DNA from: BPJU01 sp964425225
GTDB lineage: Bacteria; Planctomycetota; Planctomycetia; Pirellulales; Pirellulaceae
Assembly (NCBI GenBank): GCA_964425225.1
Contig: CAYRMD010000005.1
Location: 1-64,000 of the forward strand
Reading direction: 5' to 3'
Length of the DNA stretch: 64,000 nt
Position numbers and translations under genes: made by a program. Under the pieces are notes generated by a model. It was not told the origin of the DNA. It saw only the letters and a list, made by a program, of their open reading frames with translations, and searched no databases. Positions 23,287 through 32,775 of the stretch are shown one piece after another (the stretch's first letter is position 1; each line of letters begins with the position of its first letter).

Positions 23287-26112
23287 ATGATGGTACCTTG
23301 TCTACGATCGATCCCGCGCTGCTGGAAGCTGGTCGCCAACTGTTGGCGGCGCCGAAAGGTCGACAGGCATCGCAGACGGCTTGTCTTCGAACCCTTGGAA
23401 GTGCGCCATGTATTGAGTGCGATTCCTTGGGGGGCTGCTCCGGCCGATACCGGCGAGTTCATGCTCGGGAGCGTTACTGTCACTCTTGTATTGATGGAAT
23501 CCAATGGCCAAACGGATCCGAGTACCGAAAACTGGACGCCGCAGCTTATCCAGCAGGTTAAGCAGAAAGTGCAAGAGGGCGTGAATTGGTGGCGTGAAAC
23601 GCTTGCCAATTACACGTCGATCCACAGTCTCGACTTTGTCTTCGACTTTACGTACGCTGACAACCCGGTTCCCACTCGTTATGAACCCATCAATCGTACG
23701 TCCGATGCTTATACGCTATGGGTAAATGAGTTCTTGGACTTCGTTGGATTCAATAGTCCGCAGAGCATTGACGAAGATATTCGGCTATTTAATCACGCGC
23801 AGCGCTTGGCACACGACACGAATTGGGCATTTACCATATTTGTCGTTAACGCCACGAACGACTTAGATGGTCAATTCGCACCCGGCGGCAGTTTCACACA
23901 AGCGTTCGCTTTCGCCGGCGGTCGGTTTATCGTAGCCCCGTCGACCCGCCCCACTTCGACCTTCGCCCATGAAACCGGGCATATTTTTTGGGCTCGGGAT
24001 GAATATTTAGGTGGCGGATCGTGGACAGATCGGAGAGGTTACTACGATACGCAGAACTGGAACGCGGCGGACAACCCCACGCCGGGTTTCGTCCAACAAG
24101 ACAGTATCATGGCGGCCGGCACAAAATTGCTCAATGCGTTCACCGCACACGTCAGTGCTCCTAGTACGCTGGCCCAAGTCGGTTGGCAAGACAGCGACGG
24201 GGATGGCGTGTTCGACGTGCTGGATGTTCCCCATGAGCTTTCGGGAATCGGCTACCGAGATCCGGCCACCGGCAAATATCGCTTTGTGGGCAGGGCCGAG
24301 GTCGGTACCTTGCCGAACCGCAACTCCAGTGGGCTACAAAACGATATTACGATCAACACCATTACTCGGGCCGAGTTCCGTATCGACGGTGGGCCTTGGA
24401 CAACGGCCGCCCCTTTCGGCACGTACACGGCCGATCTCAATCTGTCGATCAACGTACCTGCGGGAGTACACACGGTCGAAATCCGCACGATCAGCCTTGA
24501 CCCGATTACCGGCCAACTCGTCACCAGCTCGCCTGTATTCACCGGACTTACGAACCGGCCGACTCAAATCGGCAACTTTAGTCTGGCGGGATTCGTTTGG
24601 AACGACGTGGACGGCGATGGCGTTTGGGATGCTAAAGAGATCGGTTTGCCGGGACAAGCGGTTCGTCTGATCGATGCGCTCGGCAATCCAGTGTCGACGC
24701 GGAATGGGCTGGAGCCGGACGATTTCGACGATGCAACGATATTGAACAATGCCCGCTCCGGACTGAACCTATCGGCCGTCGGGTGGGCTACGGCTAATGA
24801 ACGTGTGCTTTCACGTGACGCCACGTTGGCATCGACCGGCAATCGCGTCTTTGCATTCGCCGCATCACCTGTGTCCGTAGGGCTTGACTGGCGGCGCGAT
24901 GCGCAAGAGCTCCACATCCGCTTTGACGCACCGCAAAGCTTCGTATCGATAGATGCGATCGGAATCAACAACGATAGCTATGGGCGATTGGAAGCCTATG
25001 ACGGTAGCGGAGCCTTGATAGCGCGTTATAACACCGGTAAGTTAGCAGCCGGCCAGCGAGAAACGATGCGTATTGCTCGTACAGCAGCCGACGTCGTGCT
25101 CGTGAAGGCCTTTGGACGAGCGAGCACGTCGGTGGCCCTGGACAATCTGCGCTACGGTCCGGAAGCGTCAACGTCGAGCGGTCTCTTTGGCGCGTATGCT
25201 CTCGGGCCGCTTCCAGCCGCGACTTACTTCATCGAGCTTCAGCCGGCGCTCGCCGGCCAGCTTACCGCGCCGTCAGGCGGATTCTTTACCGTGAATCTTC
25301 AAACCGGTCAGACCGCATCGGACCTGGCGTTTGGTTTCCGACCGAATCGTCCTTGGCGAAATCCCGTGCGAGCAGTCGATGTGTCGGCCGACTGGCTGCT
25401 CACGACGTTCGATGTACTTGCCCTGTTAACGGAACTGTCACGTAATGGAGCGCGCCAATTGCCTGCCCCAACCGATCTGGTTGGCCCCGCCCCGTTCTTG
25501 GATGTCAATGGGGACAATGCCCTAACGACGCTGGATGTGTTTCCCGTGCTTTCGGCCCTCCGGTCCGGTAGTGGCTCGGGAGAAAGTCCGGCAGGATCCC
25601 CGTATCGTGTCAGCAACCCACCGTCGGGTGACCAATGGGTTGGAATTACGAGCTCGACATCGTCAGGTACGCAGCCCAACCGATTGCCATTGGCTGGGCT
25701 ACTGGAGGCTTCCCACGGCCATCCGAGTAAGTCAAGCACCTTGAGGCTTAGCACCGTGGGTAGCGAAGTTCTGCAACCAAATCACAGTGATGCCGTGTGG
25801 GCAGCGGCGGCGTCGGAACCACCTGGCGAGCCGTCCGCGGTGTCGGCCCGCTTGCCTACCATGCTTACTGCGGTTCGTAGCCGGAACGTTGTGGGGGTTC
25901 GGCCTGTCTTGGACTTGGACCGACCGGCGGCCAGTAGTTTCGGCAAGGTCACCGTATCGAATGGCACCGGCAGCGCAGCGACCTCTTGTGACCGGACTTT
26001 GGTTCCCGGTCATATAAGAAGTTCCACGCTTTCTCGGACCACTGGTTTGCAAGAGTCGTTGGTAGATAAGGTATTGCGTGACGGTTGGAATGAGGAAGTC
26101 TGGACCGCTTGA
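23287..26112 (+). CDS. HExxH metallopeptidase-like exported protein with LEPLExRxxLS N-terminus and dockerin
   Basis: This is an exported protein of about 940 residues. The start is uncertain: the frame is open from a TTG at 23170, and I chose ATG 23287 because it puts a short basic leader before FEPLEVRHVLSAI, the position this motif has in the sister proteins. A metallopeptidase-like domain contains HETGHIFWARDEY (codons from 23968), with DSIMAAG downstream as a possible Met-turn; the third zinc ligand may be the Asp or Glu of ARDEY. An SdrD-B/Cna-B-like module (FVWNDVDGDGVWDAKE, about 24590) and a type I dockerin (25375-25570) follow. The first dockerin loop is degenerate (DVSADWLLTTFD) and the second is normal (DVNGDNALTTLD). 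A Ser/Pro-rich tail of about 180 residues ends the protein. It lies about 220 bases after the giant gene, on the same strand. Confidence 0.82.
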   Translation: MMVPCLRSIPRCWKLVANCWRRRKVDRHRRRLVFEPLEVRHVLSAIPWGAAPADTGEFMLGSVTVTLVLMESNGQTDPSTENWTPQLIQQVKQKVQEGVNWWRETLANYTSIHSLDFVFDFTYADNPVPTRYEPINRTSDAYTLWVNEFLDFVGFNSPQSIDEDIRLFNHAQRLAHDTNWAFTIFVVNATNDLDGQFAPGGSFTQAFAFAGGRFIVAPSTRPTSTFAHETGHIFWARDEYLGGGSWTDRRGYYDTQNWNAADNPTPGFVQQDSIMAAGTKLLNAFTAHVSAPSTLAQVGWQDSDGDGVFDVLDVPHELSGIGYRDPATGKYRFVGRAEVGTLPNRNSSGLQNDITINTITRAEFRIDGGPWTTAAPFGTYTADLNLSINVPAGVHTVEIRTISLDPITGQLVTSSPVFTGLTNRPTQIGNFSLAGFVWNDVDGDGVWDAKEIGLPGQAVRLIDALGNPVSTRNGLEPDDFDDATILNNARSGLNLSAVGWATANERVLSRDATLASTGNRVFAFAASPVSVGLDWRRDAQELHIRFDAPQSFVSIDAIGINNDSYGRLEAYDGSGALIARYNTGKLAAGQRETMRIARTAADVVLVKAFGRASTSVALDNLRYGPEASTSSGLFGAYALGPLPAATYFIELQPALAGQLTAPSGGFFTVNLQTGQTASDLAFGFRPNRPWRNPVRAVDVSADWLLTTFDVLALLTELSRNGARQLPAPTDLVGPAPFLDVNGDNALTTLDVFPVLSALRSGSGSGESPAGSPYRVSNPPSGDQWVGITSSTSSGTQPNRLPLAGLLEASHGHPSKSSTLRLSTVGSEVLQPNHSDAVWAAAASEPPGEPSAVSARLPTMLTAVRSRNVVGVRPVLDLDRPAASSFGKVTVSNGTGSAATSCDRTLVPGHIRSSTLSRTTGLQESLVDKVLRDGWNEEVWTA

Positions 26113-26407
26113 AACGGAGTATGCCGACAAGAAGGAACTTGACGGCCGCATGGAGCGTCATACCAGAGCAGGAGTGTAATTTCTTGACGAAGGTATTGCG
26201 ACGTCGGGAATTCGTAATGATAATGTGGGAAGTTTAGAAAATCGGGATAACTTTTTATGCGCGATAGCCAGCGGCGATTGGTACTTGGTGGGCGATGGCT
26301 AAACAAACCGGTAGAGGGCTATTCATTCCTGGGGGTTGTTTCTGGTCGGTTCTAAAGGATAAGTGACGAACAACGGTCACTCGTTTCATAAGGGTCAGGT
26401 AAGGCTT

Positions 26408-29400
26408 ATGAGAAAGAACATACATCGGACACGACAAGGTTGGTGGGCCAAACGTCGTTTGCGTAGCCGAAAGGTGTCGGATTGCTCACTGAGGTCCGAG
26501 GCGCTGGAAAACCGTTTGCTTTTGGCTTCGGACTTTCAAAACCCGATCAACCCATATGATGTTAATTTGGACTTTCGCATTACGGGGGGTGACGCAATTG
26601 CTGTGGTGCGTGACTTGGCTAAGCATGGAGCGCGTCGTCTTTTGGCGTCTAGCCAGCTCGCGGGTGAGGGGGAGGCGTCCGGTAGTAGTGCGACCAGCCG
26701 CTTCTTTGTAGACGTTAACGGCGATGGGCGTGCCACTACGGCGGATGCCACCGCTGTGTTGAAGAAGCTGGCTGAGGCTGCTCCCGGAGACCCACAAGCG
26801 CGCTTCCGAATTCACTTCCAAAGCACGACTGGCAGCCCGATCACGAGTGTCTCCGTCGGTCAAACGTTCATAGTAAAGCTAACGGTGCAAGATATTCGTG
26901 ACCCGAATGACCCTCGCTTTCCGGACTTAGCCGGCGACCCGAACAATCTCGGGCTCACCCAAGCGTTTATGGATTTGATTTTCAGTTTGAACACGCAGGT
27001 CGTCCAGAACTTTTTCACCAATCCGACGCGCACGTTCGACCATTTGCCGCCCTACAACTCGTCCTTGTCGGAGGGAAGCAACGAGGGTGTCCCCTTCCCC
27101 AATTTAGGGGTGGGAATCATTGAAGACCTCGGTGGTGTTCAGTTCTTTGATTTGAACGATCTAACTACGTTCCGACCGTTGGGGCCCAACGAGCAGGATT
27201 TGGTGGCGGTCGCCTTTCGCGTTATTAGTGGCGATCCGCGTGCTAACAACGATTCGTTTAACGTTAACGAAAACAGTACCAATGTTGCCTTAAATGTGTT
27301 GGCAAACGACACGGTTGACGGTAGCGTCACGATGCGAGGTCAGTTTGCCAACGGTCTTTCCAACCAGGTAACGACGTTCAACGCCGACTCGAACAATATC
27401 AACAGCTTCATCGTGCCGGAGAGCGAGATAATCTTTCCGACTGCGTCGATTCCGATCAACGGTATTTCGCTGGGCGGCTTGACGATCTTGAGTGTGTCGG
27501 TCGGCACGGCCGTCGTGGACAATAATGGTACGCCGACTGTTGGAAACGACGACTTTATTCGTTACACACCACCGACGGGCTTTACGGGAGAGGCGTTGAT
27601 CGTCTACCGGATAAGTGACGGGCAAGGCACAACAGCCACGGCGACGGCGACAGTTCGCGTCGGCCCGGTGAATGATCCGCCTGTCAATAGTGTTCCCGGT
27701 ACGCAAACGATCGACGAAGATACCGTGCTTGTGTTTTCATCGGCGAACGGTAATGCGATTTCCGCGAGCGATCCGGATGCTGGAGGTGTTGATGTCCAGA
27801 TGGATCTTACCGTGCAAAATGGACGATTACAACTTGGTTCGACTGACGGGCTCACGGTTTCGGGCCAGAATTCCTCGTCGATGCGGTTGGTTGGTCCCCT
27901 GTCGTCCATTAACACTGCACTGGCGACCGGTCTGACGTACACGCCCAACACGGATTTCAATGGGCAAGACACCTTGCAGGTGGCCACGAACGACTTGGGC
28001 AATACAGGGGATGGAGGACCCCAGACGGACACGGACACGATAACGATCGTTGTACGGGCCGTGAACGATCCGCCGGTCAACGCTCTACCGGGCAGTCAGG
28101 TAGTAGAAGAGGAAACGGCGCTGACGTTTTCAACTGCTAACGGCAACGTGATTTCGCTTAGCGATGTAGATGCCGGTACGGCGACGATCGAAACGCGAAT
28201 TACGCTGTCGACTACGGCCGGGCCTAATCCAGGTACCTTCACGCTCGGTTCAACTTCGGGTGTGACGATTGTTGGCGGCGCCAATGGGAGTGCTTCGGTG
28301 ACGTTGCGCGGTTCCCAGGCGGCTCTGCGGGCAGCCCTCTTGAATTCCGTGTACACGCCGCCTTCTGGCTTTATCGGTGATGTGACCTTGACCATGGTGA
28401 CGAACGACCTTGGTAACACCGGTAGTGGGCCGCCGGGAGGTTTAACCGATACGGACACGATAACGATTAGTGTCGAGCCGCGGGTGCGACCGCGAGCGCG
28501 CAACGATCAGGTGACCGTAGCCGAAAGCTCGGTAGCCACGCCTACCAGCGTTACCATCGACGTGTTGGCTAACGATATTCCCAACGTCGGAGCTCAAGTG
28601 ACGCTGGTCAGCTTTACTCAACCGAGCAACGGTACCGTGACCCGTGACGACCGCGGTACGCCGGGAGATTTGACCGATGATCGGTTGATCTACCGTCCTA
28701 ACAACCACTTCTTCGGTACCGACACCTTCACCTATACCATCAACGACACCAGTGGTAGCGGCGACGATAATACGGCGACGGTCACGGCAACAGTAACCGA
28801 GATCAACGACCCACCTGTGGCCAATAGTGACTTGGTTAGCACCGACGAGGATATACCGATCGAAATCGTTGCACTAACACTGACCGGGAATGACAGTCCT
28901 GGCCCATCTGAAGCATCACAGAGCCTAACGATCATTGGTGTCGGTTCTGCGAGCTCTCAGGGTGGCGCCGTCGTGCTGGTCGGTGGTGTTGTGCGCTATA
29001 CTCCGCCCCTGAACTTCAACGGCACGGATACCTTCACCTATACCGTTCAAGACGATGGTCCGACCAATGGCGTGCCCAATCCGAAGACAGCCACCGGAAC
29101 TGTCACGGTAACCGTTCGCGCGGTAAACGATGCGCCGGTGCCGGGTGACGATTCAGCGACGACGGCTGAGGATACGCCGGTTGACATTTCGGTGAGTTCT
29201 CTTTTAGCGAACGATGGTCCGGGTGGTGGGGCTGACGAAGCTGGACAAGTGCTTAGCATCATCGGGATTAGTTCCAGTAGCTCAGGAGGCGGAACGGTGA
29301 CTCTCAATGGAAGTACGGTCCGCTACACGCCACCACTCGACTTCTTTGGTCGAGACACGTTCACGTACGTGCTCCAGGACAATGGCACGTCGAACGGTGT

Positions 29401-30592
29401 TGACGATCCCAAGACAGCCGTTGGCACAGTGACGGTAAATGTTACGCCGGTAAACGACGCGCCAGTGGTTACGGATGATAGCGACATTGGGGTGAAGAAC
29501 TTTACGACGGCGTATTCGGCGTCGAGCCTGTTGGCTAATGATTTGCCCGGACCGCCGAACGAGCTCTTGCCTCCCGAGTTGCAGACGCTTCGGATCTCGC
29601 GGGTAATAGGAGTTAGCCAACAGGGCGGCACGGTTGTATTGGATGGCCAGACGATTCGTTATACGCCTCCGACGGATTATTTGGGACCGGACGTAATCAC
29701 GTACTTCGTCCAGGATAATGGGAAAACAAACGGAGTCGATGACTTTAAAGAAACGGAGGCCCATTTGAACTTGGAAGTGATCGACTTTATTCCCAGCCCC
29801 ATGTCGGGGTTCGTGTACCTGGATGTTAACGACAACGGAATTAAAGATCCTCAGGAGCGAGGCATTGGTGGGGTCCGGATCGATTTAGTGGACATATCAA
29901 CCAACACGGTGATTGAAACGAAGCGGACCGATCCTGCCGGGTTTTATGAGTTTATTGTCGTGCGGCCGGGAACGTACCGCGTGGTTGAGTACTCGCCAGG
30001 CTTGATTATGGATGGTCGTGACACGATTGGCTCCCACGGTGGTTCGGTGGGGAACGATGAGTTCACAATCACCCTGGAGTTACCTGGTGGGATAAACAGT
30101 CGGAACAACAACTTTGGCGAGCGCGGCTTAGATGCCCAATTCTTCACAATCCACGAACTTCTGGCCTCGCGGGGCTTGAGCAGCAATGGTACGAGCGACA
30201 ATGGACTAGTGGTCGGGCATGATCCGGCCGGCGAAGATTTCTGGTTTGTGGTGCTCAACGGCTGGGACAATTTGCGGTCGGCAAGGACGACACTGCAAAG
30301 CAATCAAACTGTCGTCAGTGCGACGGTTGAGGACCGGGTGGATCTTGAGGTGCGCAACTTCCCCCTGGATGGGAGCCGTATCCGTGTATTAGGCCGCGAC
30401 GGGAGCGGCAAGCGGGTCGTGCGCTTCGACGGGGCGGCTGTTGATTTTGGCTTCACATTGGCTGCGGCCGAATCAGGCAAGCTGCCCGCTGAAGGTGAGG
30501 CCGTGGCCGAGGCTTTAGCCGAAGCCCAACTTGCCGATGCCCAGTATCAGCAGGCTATCGATCAAATCATGGCTGAAGCCGGTTGGGCATAG
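26408..30592 (+). CDS. Exported protein with N-terminal dockerin, cohesin-like domain, seven cadherin-like repeats and SdrD-B domain
   Basis: This is a surface protein of about 1,394 residues. ATG 26408 has an AAGG site; a GTG at 26363 is an alternative. The basic leader carries EALENRLLLAS, the variant of the LExLExRxLLA motif. A dockerin-like pair lies near the N-terminus (NPYDVNLDFRITGGDA and VDVNGDGRATTADA, 26545-26760). Then comes a cohesin-like domain (26800-27230, SVSVGQTFIVKLTVQDIRD) that matches one in the subtilisin-like protein. Seven tandem cadherin-like/Ig-like repeats follow (27238-29790), with recurring VNDPPV, LANDxPG and DTFTYT blocks, then an SdrD-B domain (29800-30110, GFVYLDVNDNGIKDPQE) and a C-terminal region with an AEGEA segment. 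It has no catalytic domain that I can see. The likely role is structural or adhesive on the cell surface. Confidence 0.85.
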   Translation: MRKNIHRTRQGWWAKRRLRSRKVSDCSLRSEALENRLLLASDFQNPINPYDVNLDFRITGGDAIAVVRDLAKHGARRLLASSQLAGEGEASGSSATSRFFVDVNGDGRATTADATAVLKKLAEAAPGDPQARFRIHFQSTTGSPITSVSVGQTFIVKLTVQDIRDPNDPRFPDLAGDPNNLGLTQAFMDLIFSLNTQVVQNFFTNPTRTFDHLPPYNSSLSEGSNEGVPFPNLGVGIIEDLGGVQFFDLNDLTTFRPLGPNEQDLVAVAFRVISGDPRANNDSFNVNENSTNVALNVLANDTVDGSVTMRGQFANGLSNQVTTFNADSNNINSFIVPESEIIFPTASIPINGISLGGLTILSVSVGTAVVDNNGTPTVGNDDFIRYTPPTGFTGEALIVYRISDGQGTTATATATVRVGPVNDPPVNSVPGTQTIDEDTVLVFSSANGNAISASDPDAGGVDVQMDLTVQNGRLQLGSTDGLTVSGQNSSSMRLVGPLSSINTALATGLTYTPNTDFNGQDTLQVATNDLGNTGDGGPQTDTDTITIVVRAVNDPPVNALPGSQVVEEETALTFSTANGNVISLSDVDAGTATIETRITLSTTAGPNPGTFTLGSTSGVTIVGGANGSASVTLRGSQAALRAALLNSVYTPPSGFIGDVTLTMVTNDLGNTGSGPPGGLTDTDTITISVEPRVRPRARNDQVTVAESSVATPTSVTIDVLANDIPNVGAQVTLVSFTQPSNGTVTRDDRGTPGDLTDDRLIYRPNNHFFGTDTFTYTINDTSGSGDDNTATVTATVTEINDPPVANSDLVSTDEDIPIEIVALTLTGNDSPGPSEASQSLTIIGVGSASSQGGAVVLVGGVVRYTPPLNFNGTDTFTYTVQDDGPTNGVPNPKTATGTVTVTVRAVNDAPVPGDDSATTAEDTPVDISVSSLLANDGPGGGADEAGQVLSIIGISSSSSGGGTVTLNGSTVRYTPPLDFFGRDTFTYVLQDNGTSNGVDDPKTAVGTVTVNVTPVNDAPVVTDDSDIGVKNFTTAYSASSLLANDLPGPPNELLPPELQTLRISRVIGVSQQGGTVVLDGQTIRYTPPTDYLGPDVITYFVQDNGKTNGVDDFKETEAHLNLEVIDFIPSPMSGFVYLDVNDNGIKDPQERGIGGVRIDLVDISTNTVIETKRTDPAGFYEFIVVRPGTYRVVEYSPGLIMDGRDTIGSHGGSVGNDEFTITLELPGGINSRNNNFGERGLDAQFFTIHELLASRGLSSNGTSDNGLVVGHDPAGEDFWFVVLNGWDNLRSARTTLQSNQTVVSATVEDRVDLEVRNFPLDGSRIRVLGRDGSGKRVVRFDGAAVDFGFTLAAAESGKLPAEGEAVAEALAEAQLADAQYQQAIDQIMAEAGWA

Positions 30593-30792
30593 ACGGCTGC
30601 CGCGCAACACGTGCGCTTGCCTGATTGTAGATAAGACCACCGAGACTTCGGCCAGTTTCGCCACCGTATGCTCTTTTATTGCAGGTGGGATGGGGACGAA
30701 CTAGAGACCTGCCAAGGCTTTAGGACGCAAAAGCGCAATGAGGCGGTCGACGTCGGAGGTGATCGTCTTAGCGTTTGTGCGCTACAGCGCTC

Positions 30793-30840
30793 TTGCGTTG
30801 CATTGAATTGGCCGCTCCCTTGCGGTCGCGGCTCTGTGAG
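30793..30840 (+). repeat. Dispersed intergenic repeat, partial copy (R3)
   Basis: It shares GAATTGGCYGCTCCC and GGTCGCGGCTCTGT with the copy near 46325-46360. The region after CTCTGT diverges. It lies downstream of the cadherin-like gene. Confidence 0.55.
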
Positions 30841-30950
30841 TCGCTCGACGAGACACCTTTCCGGTAATCACGTATTGACCAAGTGTGTGGTGAATTCGAT
30901 GAGCGACAAAACGGTCTAGCGCTAGGCCCGCCAAACTATGGAATAATCTC

Positions 30951-30975
30951 ACCTGTAGTCAATGCGCACACACGC
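30951..30975 (+). repeat. Repeat tail motif next to BBP7 stop codon
   Basis: ACCTGTAGTCAATGCGCACA with the following CACGC matches the segments at 46533-46556 and 51821-51848 in pattern (ACCT-Y-RATCAA-R-CGC-CAC). It ends directly at the stop codon of the minus-strand gene. Confidence 0.5.
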
Positions 30976-32358
30976 TTAGTAGTTCCAGCTTGCGCCCAAG
31001 CTAATGCCTTGCACCCAGAAGTCGGTGTCACGGAGATTTACGACGGGCCGTGTTCCACCCACAAAATCAATCGACGTGTCGATCTGGTCACCGGCCGTGA
31101 TGACGTCGGCCCAATAGATGAACGAGTAGCCGGCCGTTAGTTCCAGGCAGCGATTCACCTGATAGCCAATGCCCAGGTAGGCCTCGGGGACATAAGTCGT
31201 CTCATTGCGCACAAACGTTCCAATATTGGACGTTTGAGCGAAAATACCTCCCGGTGCAGTAACCGGACCGCCACCGCCGGGAATATCGATCGTCTGTTGG
31301 CCGTTTACGGTCAGCACTTGCCGCATATTGCCGAAGCTGACCTTGCCCATAGCGTGAATGCGCCAGTTGTAGTGGCGAAGTTCTCCGTACAGCCCCGCCG
31401 TTCCACCGTGGAAATCGTTACGGGCGTCGAACCGGTCAATGAAATCGAAATTCGACCCGACCGGGAAGATGCCACCTGGGTCGATGGTGGTCGTGTTGAG
31501 CCTGAGGTCAAGTCCGTCGGAAACCTGGCTATACAGGTATCCGCCAAGTAGATCCAGTCGATAGCCATTGCCCCGCAACAGCAACGCGCGGAGCAGCGCT
31601 TCACCCATAAGGACATCTTGCGAGGTGCGTGCGTCGATAAAACCGATTTGCTCATTGGGGAACGCTGCCAGGACCGCGTCATTGGCCGAAAGCTGTACGT
31701 TGAAGAAAGGTACTCCGAGGATAGGCGAGCCCGTAGGCCCGGAGACCTGCGTAGTCCCGTCGTTGGCTCCTTCGATGGCGAAGAACCGTGCGGCGACGCC
31801 GGTGTTTTCGCAGTCGTCGAGCCAAACGCCGAACGTGACTCGTCCGGCCGACTGACGATCCGTGCCAATCCGTTCGTCGCCGAACAGCACGGTAGCACCG
31901 GGTAACACGCCTGCCGAGCCGCGCGGTGTCCCATCCGGGCTCGTTGTGATCAAGGGGGGCAGCGTGCGCCCTTTGGCCCAGGCATGCAAGAACTCGACGT
32001 TTCCCCAAAGTCCGTGAATCCCGAATCGATCACGAAGCCAACCATGGCCACACCACATGCAGCCCTCACCGCCACACTCGGTACAGGATTTCTGGTCTGA
32101 GCAACCCACCGGATCCGTGCAGCCAGTTGTTGCTGTGCCGGTTGCAAAGCCCGTCGTTCCAAACGGCTGGTGCGCAGGTGGGCCCGGCACGACGATCGGA
32201 GCGTAGACGGCCGGCTGCCAGCCGCTGGCAGGAGCTGCCGGTGGCAGCCCCGGAGCCGGTACGACGGCCGGGCGCCATTGTTGAGGATCTTGTCCCAACG
32301 CGCTACCAAAGGCCATAAGCGCAATAACCACCGAGCTGGGGAGTGCCAGTCGTTTCAT
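30976..32358 (-). CDS. BBP7-family outer membrane beta-barrel protein
   Basis: This is a 460-residue planctomycete outer-membrane protein. A signal peptide (MKRLALPSSVVIALMAFGSALG) is followed by a Pro/Ala-rich linker and a Cys-rich segment (CTDPVGCSDQKSCTECGGEGCMWCG). A beta-strand-rich domain then starts WGNVEFLHAWAKG and ends with an aromatic C-terminus (GISLGASWNY) typical of barrel proteins. Family features seen are repeated short amphipathic strands, VTFGVWLDD, and LELTAGYSFIYWADVITAGDQID near the end. Function in the family is unknown; a structural or porin role is possible. It is convergent with the cadherin-like giant and divergent from the SecA-like gene. A second member lies at 52028-53491. 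Confidence 0.85.
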   Translation of the reverse strand: MKRLALPSSVVIALMAFGSALGQDPQQWRPAVVPAPGLPPAAPASGWQPAVYAPIVVPGPPAHQPFGTTGFATGTATTGCTDPVGCSDQKSCTECGGEGCMWCGHGWLRDRFGIHGLWGNVEFLHAWAKGRTLPPLITTSPDGTPRGSAGVLPGATVLFGDERIGTDRQSAGRVTFGVWLDDCENTGVAARFFAIEGANDGTTQVSGPTGSPILGVPFFNVQLSANDAVLAAFPNEQIGFIDARTSQDVLMGEALLRALLLRGNGYRLDLLGGYLYSQVSDGLDLRLNTTTIDPGGIFPVGSNFDFIDRFDARNDFHGGTAGLYGELRHYNWRIHAMGKVSFGNMRQVLTVNGQQTIDIPGGGGPVTAPGGIFAQTSNIGTFVRNETTYVPEAYLGIGYQVNRCLELTAGYSFIYWADVITAGDQIDTSIDFVGGTRPVVNLRDTDFWVQGISLGASWNY

Positions 32359-32775
32359 TGTATCATCCGTGACTACTGGTCGATCGGGACACGTGTTTTT
32401 TCAATCGGCTTTTTGCCGTGTTCCGTTAACGGTCCACGAACTACTGGAAACGAATTACCAGGCTTGCCTAGTCAGCAACACTGTTCATAGTTTCCCCAAG
32501 TGAACTTCCTTCATCCGCGCACGGGAAACTTTTATTGACTATTTCGGCTATGATAGTTGTAGTGGTTCAACGAAAACGGCGAACGCCCGCCTGGCTAGCG
32601 ACCGTCTTTAGAACGGGACCGGCCATTTCAGGGCGGTTAAAATGCAACTGAGTACATGCCCATCGTTCGGTTACGGAATCCCTGCGGCCATGGCTGTCCC
32701 TGCAGCCCCGTAACTATATCGGTTTAGGGTGGCGGAAGGTAAGCTCCCCGGAGTCGAAATGAGGGAAGCAACCGA
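32359..32775. other. Intergenic region between divergent BBP7 and SecA-like genes
   Basis: About 420 bases without a gene; it should hold promoters for both directions. A TTGACT at 32535 and a TATGAT at 32549 are too close together (8 bases) to form a standard promoter. GAGGGAAG precedes the ATG at 32776. Confidence 0.4.

Larger units (their letters stand above)
30593..30975. other. Intergenic region between convergent genes, with repeat copies
   Basis: No convincing gene. It holds a partial copy of the dispersed intergenic repeat (30793-30840) and the tail motif at 30951-30975, which abuts the stop codon of the minus-strand BBP7 gene. A GACGCAAAAGCGCAATG segment near 30722 resembles the head of the same repeat family at 46215 and 56924. 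Confidence 0.5.

Noticed and set aside
32535..32554. TTGACT and TATGAT hexamers in front of the SecA-like gene
   Set aside because: The spacing is only 8 bases, not near 17, so it is not a usual promoter.
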